DNA of 64,000 nucleotides from BOG-908 sp964244615 (GTDB taxonomy: Bacteria; Pseudomonadota; Alphaproteobacteria; Acetobacterales; Acetobacteraceae): the NCBI GenBank assembly GCA_964244615.1, contig CAXTJP010000001.1, positions 30,495 through 94,494 of the forward strand, written 5' to 3'. The notes under the pieces are model-generated. The model was given only the letters and a program-made list of their open reading frames with translations, was not told the DNA's origin and made no database searches. Positions 1 through 9,375 of the stretch are shown piece by piece. The number at the start of each line of letters is the position of its first letter. Position 1 is the first letter of the stretch. Position numbers and translations under genes: made by a program.

Positions 1-833
1 ACCTGTGCGATGGCCAGAGCGGTCAGCAGCACCGGCGCCAGCAGCAACAGCAGCGTATTGCGAAAGTAGGACAGGAAGACCAGGCAGGTGCCCAGCCACA
101 CCGCCAGGAATTGCGGGCTGTTGGTCGGGCCGAACACGCGCGAGCCTTCCGGCAGCGGGTTTCCGACCGCGCCCATGCCGGACCCGACCATCCAGTCCGC
201 ATCCCAGCTGGGCATGACGAAAAACTGATAGAGCGTGTAAGGCACGATGACGAGCAGGCTCAAGGTGAGGAAGACGCGCACATGCGGCTCGGCTTCCTCG
301 ATGCGGTCCGCATGGCCGATGAAGTAGAACAGGTAGAATATCGGCCCGATCCAGTCGGCCGCGGCGAACAGGCCTCCAAGTACCTGGCCGTGCAGGAAGC
401 TGACCGTCAGCCCGTAGAACGCGCAGCCCAGCAGCAGCAGCCCGTAGCCGCTGCCGCGTCGGGTGAACAGCCCACGCAGGGAGGCGACGTCGAGCGCGAT
501 GAACGCCGTCATGATGTTCGGCGTGCCCAGCACCAGGTCGGACGCGACAAACGGCGTGTGCCACTCCAGCAGACGCCGCACGAAGGCCGTGCCCAGCCAG
601 AACCACAGGGTGGCGCTGAGCAGCAGCCATGGCGAGCGCCGGCGCGTGACGACGCAGAACGCAACGGCGCCGCCCATGTAGAGGATGCGGCCGACGGCGC
701 TGGCCCCTACCAGAGACAGGCCGACCACCAGGGCGACGAGACCGAGATAGGCCAGTGCCAGACGGATTTCGTCACGGATCGCATGGCCGTCCGGCGCGAC
801 CCGTGCGCCGAGGCGCGCGCGCGCGGCGATCAC
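1..833 (-). CDS. O-antigen polymerase/ligase-like membrane protein (partial, C-terminus beyond window)
   Basis: Read on the minus strand from a GTG at 833 that overlaps the stop of the upstream glycosyltransferase (GTGA overlap); the frame stays open to the window edge, so about 277 residues are visible and the C-terminus is missing. The translation is a chain of hydrophobic segments (for example LALAYLGLVALVVGLSLVG and YGLLLLGCAFYGLTVSFL) separated by short polar loops, with a GPTNSPQFLAVWLG stretch that resembles the loop before a transmembrane helix in Wzy/WaaL-type proteins. Being last in an overlapping EPS operon, it probably polymerises or ligates lipid-linked repeat units in the inner membrane. 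The exact family (Wzy polymerase or ligase) cannot be decided from this fragment. Confidence 0.7.
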   Translation of the reverse strand, partial: MIAARARLGARVAPDGHAIRDEIRLALAYLGLVALVVGLSLVGASAVGRILYMGGAVAFCVVTRRRSPWLLLSATLWFWLGTAFVRRLLEWHTPFVASDLVLGTPNIMTAFIALDVASLRGLFTRRGSGYGLLLLGCAFYGLTVSFLHGQVLGGLFAAADWIGPIFYLFYFIGHADRIEEAEPHVRVFLTLSLLVIVPYTLYQFFVMPSWDADWMVGSGMGAVGNPLPEGSRVFGPTNSPQFLAVWLGTCLVFLSYFRNTLLLLLAPVLLTALAIAQ

Positions 834-2029
834 GCCGGCAATCCCACTTCGCGCACGATGCCCTGCAGCATCTGGGGCAGGGTGAACAGCCGCATGGCGC
901 GCACGCGCGCCAGCGCTGTGCACCGGGCCAGCTCGCCGGCCGGCAGTGCCAGCACGTCATCGATGGCCCGTAGCAGCGCGCCCGCATCGTCGGCCGGCAC
1001 CAGCCAGCGATAATCCGTGCCGAGCAGCTCGACGCTGGCGCCGTGGTTGCTGGCCACGACCGGACGGCCGGCCATGACACCTTCCACGATCACCCGGCCG
1101 AACGGCTCGGGCGCGACCGAGGTGTGTACCACCACGTCGACGATCTGCATCAGTTGCGGCGTGTCGTGGCGGAAGCCGAGCCAGTGCAGCCGGTCGGCCA
1201 CGCCAAGCTGCCTGGCCTGCTCGATCAGCCCTGCCTTGTAGGCCTGCTCGCCGAACAGGGCGTCGCCGACGATGATGGCGTGAACGCCGGGCAGACCCGC
1301 CAGGGCGCGGATCAGCACGTGCTGGCCTTTCCAGGGCGTGATGCGGCCGAACAGGCCCACGAGCGTCACGCCCGACAGGCCGAGCTTGTTCCGCAATGCC
1401 AGCGCGGCCTCTGCGTCCAGAGGCTCGAAGCGCGACGTATCGATGCCGTTTGGAACGACCGCGATCCGTCTCGGGTCGGCGCCGCAGGCGATCAGGCTGT
1501 CGCGGCTCACCCCGGAAATCGCGATGGTCTTGGTGGCGAACCGATTGGCCAACGTCACCACGCACCGGCGCTGCGCCCAGGCGAAATGTTCGGCCGACAG
1601 GATGTCGTGCAAGTGCCAGACGGCGCGACGGCGCGCGAGCGGCGCGGCCAGCAGCCCGACGATGGCAGCCTTTTGCGAGTTGAGGTAGAGCACGTCGTAG
1701 TCCCGGCTGATCCTGGCCAGCCGAAGCACCATGCCGACCAGCGCCGGCACGGCGCGCAGCGCGCGCAGGCGGCCTGCCTCGCGCCGCATCCCCATCACCC
1801 CCGTTCCACCCTCCATGACGGTCACGCCGATGCCGCTGGCCTCCAGTCGGTGCCGGACGGGACCATCGGCAAACAGGACGACGTGGCAGCGTTCGGGGCC
1901 ATAATGCCTGGCGATGTCGATCAGGCCGTACTCGGCGCCGCCGAACTCCGCCGCATGATTGACCAGCAGCACGCGTGAAGCCGCGCCCGTGCGCCTGGAG
2001 GGTTCGTGGAACCGGCGCAAAAACCTCAT
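830..2029 (-). CDS. GT4-family glycosyltransferase
   Basis: A 399-residue GT-B glycosyltransferase of family 4. The N-terminal acceptor domain begins with a Rossmann strand (SRVLLVNHAAEFGGAEYGL) containing the GGAE turn usual for GT4 enzymes. The C-terminal donor domain carries VGLFGRITPWKGQHVLI and the E-x7-E motif in APEPFGRVIVEGVMAG around residue 310, which binds the nucleotide-sugar. It should add one sugar to the lipid-linked repeat unit on the cytoplasmic face. It overlaps its neighbours on both sides by four bases, so it is translationally coupled in the EPS operon. The donor sugar cannot be told from sequence alone. Confidence 0.88.
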   Translation of the reverse strand: MRFLRRFHEPSRRTGAASRVLLVNHAAEFGGAEYGLIDIARHYGPERCHVVLFADGPVRHRLEASGIGVTVMEGGTGVMGMRREAGRLRALRAVPALVGMVLRLARISRDYDVLYLNSQKAAIVGLLAAPLARRRAVWHLHDILSAEHFAWAQRRCVVTLANRFATKTIAISGVSRDSLIACGADPRRIAVVPNGIDTSRFEPLDAEAALALRNKLGLSGVTLVGLFGRITPWKGQHVLIRALAGLPGVHAIIVGDALFGEQAYKAGLIEQARQLGVADRLHWLGFRHDTPQLMQIVDVVVHTSVAPEPFGRVIVEGVMAGRPVVASNHGASVELLGTDYRWLVPADDAGALLRAIDDVLALPAGELARCTALARVRAMRLFTLPQMLQGIVREVGLPA

Positions 2030-3270
2030 CGTGCTGCCTCGCGGTAGATGCCGGCGACTGCAGCCGCGGCGCCGCTCGCGCTGTAGCGTGACAGCACGTA
2101 GCGTCTGCAGGCCTGCTCGTCGGGGAGCTGAACGGTCCCGCGGGTTACGGCGATCAGCCGGTCGGCCATGTCGGCGGCGGTGGCGGCACGAAACACGAGA
2201 GCGGGCGAGAGATCGCCGACCACTTCCGGCAGGGCGCCCACGGGCGTCACGAGCGACGGCGTGCCCGAGGCCAGCGCCTCGACCGCGGTCAGTCCGAACC
2301 CCTCCAAGGCTGCCGTCGGGATCACGTTGAGATCTGCCGCGCGATAGACGAGCGGCAGGAGCGCGTCGGCGACGAAGCCCAGGAAACGCACGTGCTCGCC
2401 CAGGGACAGCGCTTCCACACGGGCGCGCAACGCCGCCTCCATGTGGCCGCGCCCGACGATCATCAGCATGGCGTCGGGGTTGGCGCGTATGACGGCCGGC
2501 ATCGCCTCGATCAGACGGTCCAGCCCCATGCGGCGCGCGAGGCGGCGGACGCTGACCAGGATTTTGCGGTCGTTGGGCCAGCCTAGGCGCATGCGCGCTT
2601 CCACCCGGCTGGCGTCCGTGTTGAAGCGGGCGGTGTCCACGCTGCCCGGGGCGTAGCGGATGCGGTCCTCCGGCACGCCGTAGGCCTGGTGCGCCACCGC
2701 CCCGAAGGCGCGGGACAGCACCACCACGCGGTCGGCCCGGCGGTAGACGTCACGCTCCAGCTGCCGCTTGGCGGCCACGACGAATGCGTGTCCGCCCTCC
2801 TCGGCCGACTCCGCCGCCCAGGGGCCGTGGAAGTGGAAAACGAACGGTACGTCGCGCAACAATGCCAGCCCGGGGCGGACGAACAGGGCGAAATGCGCCG
2901 CCACGAGGTCGTATTGCTGCGCCTGCAACGCCGCCCGCAAGCCTGCCCGGGCACGCCACAGCCGCTCGGGAAGGCTCGCGCCGGGGCGGCCGAACGCGGT
3001 CACCCGGTCACCCGTGCGCAGGGCCACGTCGGCAGGTCCTTGCACCAGCCCGGCCACGGCAATGCCCGCGTCGGGCAGCGCCTGCAGCAGATCGTGGAAC
3101 ACCCGGTCGAGCCCGCCGGAGCCGCTCTGGAACCAGTTCACGCCGAGGGCGAGCACGCGGAGCGCGGGACCGGGGCGCGACGTGGCCGCCGCCAGGCGGG
3201 GTTTCGGCGCCGTCACGGCCGTTTCTTGCCCGCTTCCTGCCATCGAGCGAAGGTCGAGCGCAGGGTGCAT
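2026..3270 (-). CDS. GT4-family glycosyltransferase
   Basis: A 414-residue GT4 glycosyltransferase. I chose the ATG at 3270, which overlaps the stop of the upstream GT2 gene (ATGA), rather than the longer open frame starting at 3528 inside that gene; the extra 86 residues look like shadow translation. The N-terminal domain starts LRVLALGVNWFQSGSGGLDR, and the C-terminal donor domain has KILVSVRRLARRMGLDRLIEA and the E-x7-E motif in ALEGFGLTAVEALASG. The first 30 residues are Pro/Ala-rich and probably flexible. It belongs to the same polysaccharide repeat-unit assembly line as its neighbours; substrate unknown. Confidence 0.88.
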   Translation of the reverse strand: MHPALDLRSMAGSGQETAVTAPKPRLAAATSRPGPALRVLALGVNWFQSGSGGLDRVFHDLLQALPDAGIAVAGLVQGPADVALRTGDRVTAFGRPGASLPERLWRARAGLRAALQAQQYDLVAAHFALFVRPGLALLRDVPFVFHFHGPWAAESAEEGGHAFVVAAKRQLERDVYRRADRVVVLSRAFGAVAHQAYGVPEDRIRYAPGSVDTARFNTDASRVEARMRLGWPNDRKILVSVRRLARRMGLDRLIEAMPAVIRANPDAMLMIVGRGHMEAALRARVEALSLGEHVRFLGFVADALLPLVYRAADLNVIPTAALEGFGLTAVEALASGTPSLVTPVGALPEVVGDLSPALVFRAATAADMADRLIAVTRGTVQLPDEQACRRYVLSRYSASGAAAAVAGIYREAAR

Positions 3271-4286
3271 CAGCCCGGCTCCCGCTGGCTCAGGCGCACT
3301 GGCGGGATGCGCGAACCTGGCCCGATCAGAAGCCGGCAGGCCTGCATCACCGAGCGCTGCGCGATGGCGAATTTGCGCCAGGATATGATGCCCTGGGTCG
3401 GCGTAAGCCGGACCGCCTGCAACAGGCCCGGGCAGACCCGCATGCCGACCAGCGGCAGCCAGAACAGCGACGCCAGCCGGCCGAACAACGACAGGCTGCC
3501 CCAGATCGCCAGCACGTAGTTGTAGCACGCATCGGCGTAGGCTTGCGGGTCGTCCAACCGGCGCGTGGCCACGTAGGGCCGCGGCTGATCCTGGCGATAC
3601 GCGTAGTGATCGAGCGTGACCAGCGGGTCGTAGACGAGCACCCAGCCGCGACGGGCCACGGCCAACGAGAAGGCCAGGTCGTCGTGCGGCTGCGCGCCCT
3701 GCCCGCGCAACCGGTCATCGAAGCGCAACGGGCCGATCGCCTCCATCTGGAAGCTCATGTTGGCGCCTTTGAGGAAATGAACGCGGCGCGGGGCGCCGAA
3801 GCCCAGGTGATGGTTGCCGATGGCGCGCCCGAACCACTGCAGGTATCCGACCGTGACGCGTCGCCTTTGATCGAACTTGGTGCCGTCATGGCAATGGTCG
3901 CGGCCGCCGACACCGCCCAGTGTCGGCTCGCTTGCAAAACGTTTGAGGATGCGTGCCACCCACTCCGGATGCGCGCAGGTGTCGTCGTCGCAGAACGCGA
4001 CGATGTCGGATTGGCAGGCCTGCAGGCCGGCATTGCGCGCGGCCACCAGCCCGGCCCGTGGGGATGGAACGATCCGCCAGGGCAGGTTGCGGCGGGGATG
4101 GGCTTCCAGCGCGGCGTGGGTGGCCACGTCCGTCGGCCTGACAACCAGCATCACGTCGTCCGGCAGGCGGGTCTGCCGGGCCAACGCCTCCAGGCAGGGG
4201 ATCAGCGCGTCCGGGCGGCGATAAGTGCAGATCAGCACGGCGATGCGCACCGGCGGCGTGCGCGGCGTCGCCGGTGCGGCGTTCAC
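3270..4286 (-). CDS. GT2-family glycosyltransferase
   Basis: A 338-residue GT-A fold glycosyltransferase. The GTG at 4286 overlaps the flippase stop (GTGA) and fits the family start, with IAVLICTYRRPDALIPCLEAL about 15 residues in. The metal/nucleotide motif is AFCDDDTCAHPEW (a D-D-D cluster in place of the simple DxD). A later GQGAQPHDDLAFSLAVARRG supplies the acceptor-side ED-like motif. The C-terminal 80 residues contain hydrophobic stretches that may associate with the membrane. Overlaps at both ends place it firmly in the operon. It adds a sugar to the growing lipid-linked oligosaccharide; the sugar is unknown. Confidence 0.88.
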   Translation of the reverse strand: MNAAPATPRTPPVRIAVLICTYRRPDALIPCLEALARQTRLPDDVMLVVRPTDVATHAALEAHPRRNLPWRIVPSPRAGLVAARNAGLQACQSDIVAFCDDDTCAHPEWVARILKRFASEPTLGGVGGRDHCHDGTKFDQRRRVTVGYLQWFGRAIGNHHLGFGAPRRVHFLKGANMSFQMEAIGPLRFDDRLRGQGAQPHDDLAFSLAVARRGWVLVYDPLVTLDHYAYRQDQPRPYVATRRLDDPQAYADACYNYVLAIWGSLSLFGRLASLFWLPLVGMRVCPGLLQAVRLTPTQGIISWRKFAIAQRSVMQACRLLIGPGSRIPPVRLSQREPG

Positions 4287-5650
4287 GTGCCGGTCTCCAG
4301 GCCGGCCACCACGGCCGGTGCGGCCGGCACGCGGTCGCCAGGACCGAAAAGGCCGGTCCACACCGAGAGCACGTCGCGGTGGTCGGGCAGCAGGCGGGGA
4401 CGCTTGCGCCCGTCCAGCACCAGGTGAAGCCCGGCAGCGGCGACGCCCAGCCGGAAGCAGGACGCTCCCACCATGGCGCAGGCCGCGCCGGCCGGGCCGA
4501 TCAGCGGGACCAGCAGAAGCATCAGCAGCACGGAGGTGGTCACCGCCCCGACCTCGAAGAAGGTCACGATGCCCGGCCGGCCTGCGGCAGCATACCACTG
4601 GTAGAGGATTCGCGCGCCGTTCTCCAGCACCATGCCGGCCAGCAGCAACCGGAACGGCAGGATGCAGTCGTGAAAACGCGGGCCGTAGGCCAGCATCAGC
4701 AGGGTGGGGCCAACCAGAGCCAGCCCGGCGGCCAGCCCGGCGTTGAGCATGGTCGCGATCCGGAACGTGCCGGCCACCGTGCCGCTGACATCGGCGGCGC
4801 TGCCGGCGGCGATGCTGGGGAACAGCACGGTGATGATGCCGGTCTGCACCACCGTCAGCACGCGTGCCGAGCTGACGGCGACCACGTAGTTGCCGACCGT
4901 GTGCGGCGACAGGAAGGCCACGATCACGGTCTGGTCCAGCGTGCCGGCGACGGTGGCCAGCAGGTCGATGCCGCAGAACCGCACGCCGAAATGCAGCAGC
5001 TTGGCCACATGCGCCCGGCTGGGCCGGAACAGCGGGCGCAGCCGCACCAGCACGATCACGAAGATGGTCGCAAAGGCGGGCACCATCGGCAGGACATAGG
5101 CCAGCGCCGCGGTGACCGGGGTCAGCAGATGCTGCCACGCCAGCAGGCCCAGGGCCGCCAGGGTCAGCAGGCTCTGCATGTAGAGCAGGCGGTTGCCCAA
5201 CCCGAACCAGCCCTGCACTTCGGCCGCTCCAGTCAGCGACCACTGCACCACGATCAGCGGCGTGACCAGCAGCAACAGCCGGCCCACCTGCACCGTGTGG
5301 CGGCTGTAGTGCGACAGCCAGTACGGTTCGAGCACCCAGCCGGCGAGCGCCCCCAGCACACCCAGGCAGAAGGTCAGCAGGATGCCGTTGCCGAGCGAGG
5401 CTCGCGCCTCGGCCGGATGCGCCTTCAGGTTGTAGATCAGCGACGCGTGCAGGCCGAGCGAGGCGACACCGCCGAGAAACGTGGGTGCCAGCACCAGGGC
5501 CGACAGCTCGCCGCGCCCGCTCGGGCCGAGCAGGGAGGCGGTCAGCAGGCTGGTGCCGATATTGACCGCCAGCGCCACGGCTCTCAGCCCCGCCACGTGT
5601 GCCATGGAAGCGGCCCTGCCGTGTTCTGCCAGGAACGTGGCCCGACCCAT
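4283..5650 (-). CDS. Wzx/MATE-like polysaccharide flippase
   Basis: Integral membrane protein of about 455 residues with 12 or more hydrophobic segments spread along its length, as in the Wzx/MOP exporter superfamily that flips undecaprenyl-diphosphate-linked repeat units to the periplasm. The N-terminal helix pair (RAVALAVNIGTSLLTASLLG then ELSALVLAPTFLGGVASLG) has the typical GxxGRGE turn of polysaccharide flippases. The ATG at 5650 overlaps the stop of a 28-codon ORF (TGATG); an upstream in-frame GTG at 5716 would add 22 basic residues, and neither start has a clear Shine-Dalgarno sequence. It stands between the kinase and the glycosyltransferases in one operon. Confidence 0.85.
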   Translation of the reverse strand: MGRATFLAEHGRAASMAHVAGLRAVALAVNIGTSLLTASLLGPSGRGELSALVLAPTFLGGVASLGLHASLIYNLKAHPAEARASLGNGILLTFCLGVLGALAGWVLEPYWLSHYSRHTVQVGRLLLLVTPLIVVQWSLTGAAEVQGWFGLGNRLLYMQSLLTLAALGLLAWQHLLTPVTAALAYVLPMVPAFATIFVIVLVRLRPLFRPSRAHVAKLLHFGVRFCGIDLLATVAGTLDQTVIVAFLSPHTVGNYVVAVSSARVLTVVQTGIITVLFPSIAAGSAADVSGTVAGTFRIATMLNAGLAAGLALVGPTLLMLAYGPRFHDCILPFRLLLAGMVLENGARILYQWYAAAGRPGIVTFFEVGAVTTSVLLMLLLVPLIGPAGAACAMVGASCFRLGVAAAGLHLVLDGRKRPRLLPDHRDVLSVWTGLFGPGDRVPAAPAVVAGLETGT

Positions 5651-5736
5651 CAGGCGACGCCGAAGGACTGCCGCAGGCAGGGCGCGCGGGCCCTGCCCCG
5701 GAACGCGGCCCGGCACCCGTCGAGGACGTCTGTCAT
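5650..5736 (-). CDS. possible 28-codon coupling ORF between kinase and flippase
   Basis: An ATG at 5736, five bases after the kinase stop, opens a 28-codon frame ending in TGA at 5650-5652, where TGATG also provides the ATG proposed for the flippase. No Shine-Dalgarno sequence is visible for either start. The peptide is Arg/Ala-rich with no recognisable domain. It may only carry ribosomes across the gap (translational coupling), or it may be a chance frame read inside a longer flippase that begins at the GTG at 5716. Confidence 0.2.
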   Translation of the reverse strand: MTDVLDGCRAAFRGRARAPCLRQSFGVA

Positions 5737-5740
5737 CCCG

Positions 5741-7999
5741 TCAGACCGGACCGGCGATCGCGACGTGATAGTCGCGGTAGCTGCGTGTGTAGAAGCCGTC
5801 CTCCCCCACCATGCGGGCGTAGCGGCGCAGATCGACACGGCCCAGCACGATGCCGGTGACCTGCACCTGCGCGCGGCGCAACGCCCGCACGGCGGCGACG
5901 ACCGCGTTTCGGGGCGTGGCCGGCCAGCTGGCCATCAGCACGACCTGGTCGGCGAAGTGGCCGAGCTTGATGGCGTCGGCCACCGCCAGCACCGGCGGGG
6001 TATCGAGGACGATCAGGTCGTAGTTCTCCCGCAGATGCGTCAGCAGCGTCGTCAGGGCGGGCCAGCCCAGCAGGCCTTGCGGGCTGCCGATGAAATCGGC
6101 CAGGCAGATGTGGCGCAGGCCCGACCGCGCGTCGACGCCCGCCGAGAGCGCGATGTCCTCCACGCTCATCGCAAGGCCGCCCTCCGTGACGGTCGCCCTT
6201 GAGGGCGCCGTGGCGCGCGGGATCGCGGGATCGATCAAGGTGCGGATCGACGGGCGGCGCACGTCGCAGTCCAGGACTATGCCGGAGAACCCGGATCGCA
6301 TGGCCGAGCGTCCAAGCGCCACCGACAGGCTGGACTTGCCCTCCCGCGGCAGGGCCGAGGTTATCAGCACCACCTTCCCGACCCCCGACCGCGCGGTGCG
6401 GTCGCCCAGCAGGGTGGCCAGGGTGCCTTGCACGGCCTCCGCCTCGACACTGAGCGGGTGGTCCACGATCACGTCCTGCGGCGACACGCGCCGTGTCATC
6501 GGGTGGAGGCCGATGACCGGCAGACCGATCTCGTCTTCGACCTGGCTGGCGTCGCGAAAGCCGCGCGAGCCCATGTGCAGGGCGAAGGCCAGTCCGGTGG
6601 CCAAGCCCAGGGATCCCAGGAAGGCGCCGGCCACCATCAGCCGTGTCTTCGGGAAAGCCGGGAAGTCCGGCGGCACGGCCTCGACGGCGATGGCCACCGC
6701 AGGCGGTTGCAGGCGGCGTTCGGCGGCCACCTGCTTCTGTCGCAGGAACAGGTTTTCGTACAGCGTGCGGTCGGACTGCGCCTCGTTCTCCAACTCGGCC
6801 AGGCTGACGGTGTTGCTGCTCTGTGTGGCGACGCCCGATTGCAGGACGGCCACGTCCGCCGCGATGGCGGCCCGGCGCGCTTCCAGGGCCGAGACCTCCC
6901 CCGCCACGCTGGAGACCAACTTCAACGCCTCCGCGCGCGTCTGCTGCGCGTTGCGCGCCAGGGCCGCCTCGGCCGCCGCGACGCCCGGAAAGGCGCTGCC
7001 GTAGTTGGCGCGCAGCTCGGCGACGTTGGCGGCCAGTTCGCCGTGCCGCACCAGCAATTGCTGGATCACGGTGGAACTCAGCGCCGGCGCCATCGCCTCC
7101 AGCCGGCCGGACGCGACGGCCGCGCGCACCAGTTGCAAGGTGCTGCGTCGCTCCGCCAGCAGGGCAGTGACCGAGCTCAGATCCTGGCTGCGCTGTTCCA
7201 GCTGCGCCTCGGCCACCGTGCTCGGGCCGCCGCCCATCTCGTGCGTGCGAAGCCCGACCAGGCCGTGCGACTGCCGGTAATGTTCGATGCCTGCGTCGGC
7301 CGCCAGCATCCGCGCGCGAATATCCGCGACGTCACGCCCGAGCCCCGCTTCGGCCTCCTCGCTCACGCCGCTGCGGAACGCATGTTCGCGGGCGACGAAG
7401 GCGGCGGCGAAGCCGTTGGCCAGCCGTGCCGCCAGATCCGCAGACGCGGCGCTCGCCTGGACCTGTATGATGAACGACGATCGGTCCGTGCCGACGGTGA
7501 TGTCCCGCTGCAGCGCCTTGCCGGCGATCTCGGGCGAGGCGGCGCAGGCAGGGGCGGCCGGGGCCGCGCCGCCCAGCCTGCCCAGCAGTGCTGCCAGGAA
7601 CGGCTTGGGACATTTCTGGAAGGCGGGCAAGCCGACCAGGTTCATCGCCACCGCGGCGTCGCGGGCGAGCACCGGCGAGCCAAGTGCCGCGAGGTAGGTA
7701 CGAACCACCTCGAGGGACGGCGCCTCGACAGGCAGGAAGGTCGTGTTCACGTCGGCCACCCGCGGCTGCGGCACGTCGATGCGCAGGTCGGCCTCTGCGG
7801 TGTAGATCGGCGTCATCAGCCTGGTTGCGGCCAGCATCAGGGCCGCGGCGGTGCCCGCCAGGATCAGGAGCATCCATTTGCGCTGCCAGGCGATCTGCAA
7901 AGGGCTGAGATCGCCGCCCCTTGCCGGCTCGCGGAGCATGGCGGGCCTGGTCTGGCCGTCAGCCAGCGTATCGGGATCGATCGTGGTGGCCAGCGTCAT
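5741..7999 (-). CDS. Wzz-domain / BY-kinase polysaccharide co-polymerase (Wzc-like)
   Basis: A 752-residue Wzc-type protein that controls EPS chain length and export by reversible tyrosine phosphorylation. Order: short cytosolic N-terminus, transmembrane helix 1 (MLLILAGTAAALMLAATRLM), Wzz periplasmic domain with long Ala/Arg/Glu-rich coiled-coil helices, transmembrane helix 2 (LMVAGAFLGSLGLATGLAFAL), then a cytosolic kinase. Kinase motifs are Walker A SALPREGKSSLS, Walker A' GIVLDCDVRRPS and Walker B LIVLDTPPVLAVAD. The tail has four tyrosines close together (FYTRSYRDYH plus an upstream YARM), the usual autophosphorylation cluster. The ATG at 7999 is preceded by GAGGAA that begins within the upstream stop TGA; an earlier in-frame start at 8026 would overlap the upstream gene more deeply. 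Confidence 0.92.
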   Translation of the reverse strand: MTLATTIDPDTLADGQTRPAMLREPARGGDLSPLQIAWQRKWMLLILAGTAAALMLAATRLMTPIYTAEADLRIDVPQPRVADVNTTFLPVEAPSLEVVRTYLAALGSPVLARDAAVAMNLVGLPAFQKCPKPFLAALLGRLGGAAPAAPACAASPEIAGKALQRDITVGTDRSSFIIQVQASAASADLAARLANGFAAAFVAREHAFRSGVSEEAEAGLGRDVADIRARMLAADAGIEHYRQSHGLVGLRTHEMGGGPSTVAEAQLEQRSQDLSSVTALLAERRSTLQLVRAAVASGRLEAMAPALSSTVIQQLLVRHGELAANVAELRANYGSAFPGVAAAEAALARNAQQTRAEALKLVSSVAGEVSALEARRAAIAADVAVLQSGVATQSSNTVSLAELENEAQSDRTLYENLFLRQKQVAAERRLQPPAVAIAVEAVPPDFPAFPKTRLMVAGAFLGSLGLATGLAFALHMGSRGFRDASQVEDEIGLPVIGLHPMTRRVSPQDVIVDHPLSVEAEAVQGTLATLLGDRTARSGVGKVVLITSALPREGKSSLSVALGRSAMRSGFSGIVLDCDVRRPSIRTLIDPAIPRATAPSRATVTEGGLAMSVEDIALSAGVDARSGLRHICLADFIGSPQGLLGWPALTTLLTHLRENYDLIVLDTPPVLAVADAIKLGHFADQVVLMASWPATPRNAVVAAVRALRRAQVQVTGIVLGRVDLRRYARMVGEDGFYTRSYRDYHVAIAGPV

Positions 8000-8009
8000 G
8001 GTGCGTTCC

Positions 8010-9191
8010 TCAGAGTGCCGGCGCATAGACGGCTTGCGCGATGCCGGGGTGCGGGGCTGCGACCGTTTTTTTCAGCTCGAACACGGACATCGCGTCCATG
8101 ACGAAATCCTTGAACTCCATTTCGAACCGCGCCTCGGAGAAGCGTCGCGCATTGTCGTGGCAGGCCTGCGCCGTGAAATCGGCTTGTCGGCGCAGGAAGA
8201 TGCGGATCGCCCCGGCGACCGCGTCGGGCGTGGCGGTGTCGAAGAACAGGCCGGTCGGCGACGGCCCGTTCGCCACCACCGTCTCGCGCACCCCGCCGCG
8301 GCCCAGGGCGATGACCGGGGTTCCGGCCGCCTGCGCTTCCACCGCAATGATGCCGAAATCCTCCTCTGCGGCGAACACGAAAGCCCGCGCCCGCTGCATC
8401 AGGTCGCGCAGGCGCGCATCCTCCACGAAACCGAGCAGTTCCACGTTCGGACCGGCCAGCTTGCGCAACCGCGGCAGTTCGGGGCCGTCACCCACCACCA
8501 CCAATCGCCGGTCGGGCAGGTCGCGGAACGCCTCGACGATGACGCGCGCGTTCTTGTAGGGAACGAGGCGCGAGGCCGTCAGGAAGAAATCTTCCCTGGC
8601 CACGTTCGGCAGGCACGGCGGCACCCGAACCGGCGGGTGGATCACGGCGGCGGCGCGCCCGTAGAGTTTCTGCACGCGACGGCCGACAAAATGGGAGTTG
8701 ACGACGTAACGGTCGACACCGGCCGCCGTGCGGACGTCCCAGATACGCATGAAGTGCAGGATCGCCCGGGTGACCCAGCTGCCCACGCCGCGACTCAACC
8801 GGCTTTCCTCCAGGTATTGCGCCTGGAGATCCCAGGCGTAGCGCATCGGCGAGTGCACGTAGCTGACGTGCAGCTGGTCCGGGCCGGTCAATACGCCCTT
8901 GGCGACGGCATAGCTGCTGGAGATGACCAGGTCGTAGCCGCGCAGGTCGAACTGTTCGACGGCCAGGGGCATCAGCGGCAACCACATGCGGTGATTGCGC
9001 CTGACGAGCGGGAATTTCTGCAGGAACGAGGTGTGGCTGTCGACGTAGCCGAGCTTGCGGCGGTCGTCCGGACCCAGCATGTCGAACAGCGAGAACAGCG
9101 TCGCGTCTGGAAAACAACGCAGGATGGACCGCAGCACGCGCTCGGCACCGCCGATCGTGTAAAGCCAGTCATGGACCACAGCAACGCGCAT
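8010..9191 (-). CDS. GT4-family glycosyltransferase, first gene of the EPS operon
   Basis: A 393-residue GT4 enzyme beginning MRVAVVHDWLYTIGGAERVL, the start typical of WbaZ/mannosyltransferase-like members. The donor domain contains DFFLTASRLVPYKNARVIVEAF and the E-x7-E motif in AAEEDFGIIAVEAQAAG. It is the first gene of a seven-gene minus-strand operon that continues beyond base 1, and its stop codon forms part of the Shine-Dalgarno sequence of the kinase gene. Mannosyl transfer in a cellobiose-mannose (acetan/xanthan-like) backbone is a reasonable guess by synteny, but the donor sugar is not proven here. Confidence 0.88.
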   Translation of the reverse strand: MRVAVVHDWLYTIGGAERVLRSILRCFPDATLFSLFDMLGPDDRRKLGYVDSHTSFLQKFPLVRRNHRMWLPLMPLAVEQFDLRGYDLVISSSYAVAKGVLTGPDQLHVSYVHSPMRYAWDLQAQYLEESRLSRGVGSWVTRAILHFMRIWDVRTAAGVDRYVVNSHFVGRRVQKLYGRAAAVIHPPVRVPPCLPNVAREDFFLTASRLVPYKNARVIVEAFRDLPDRRLVVVGDGPELPRLRKLAGPNVELLGFVEDARLRDLMQRARAFVFAAEEDFGIIAVEAQAAGTPVIALGRGGVRETVVANGPSPTGLFFDTATPDAVAGAIRIFLRRQADFTAQACHDNARRFSEARFEMEFKDFVMDAMSVFELKKTVAAPHPGIAQAVYAPAL

Positions 9192-9375
9192 GTCCGCAGC
9201 TTCCTAGGCTAAATTGGCGTGTGTCAGAAACACATCCTGTCGCTCCCGGCACAAGGCAATCCGGGATTTAAAGATAGGCTCTGGCAAATACAGTTTTGTT
9301 TGTTATGAGTAATGGTCTGCGGGCATGTCCGGCGGAACGGACAGCCCGGCGCAGGACAGGGTGAAAGAACTCCGC

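Noticed and set aside
4274..8101. Very long plus-strand open frames (642 and 557 codons) opposite the flippase and kinase genes
   Set aside because: They are antisense shadows produced by high GC. They are rich in Arg, Gln, His and Gly without domains, while the minus-strand frames have clear motifs and overlapping starts.
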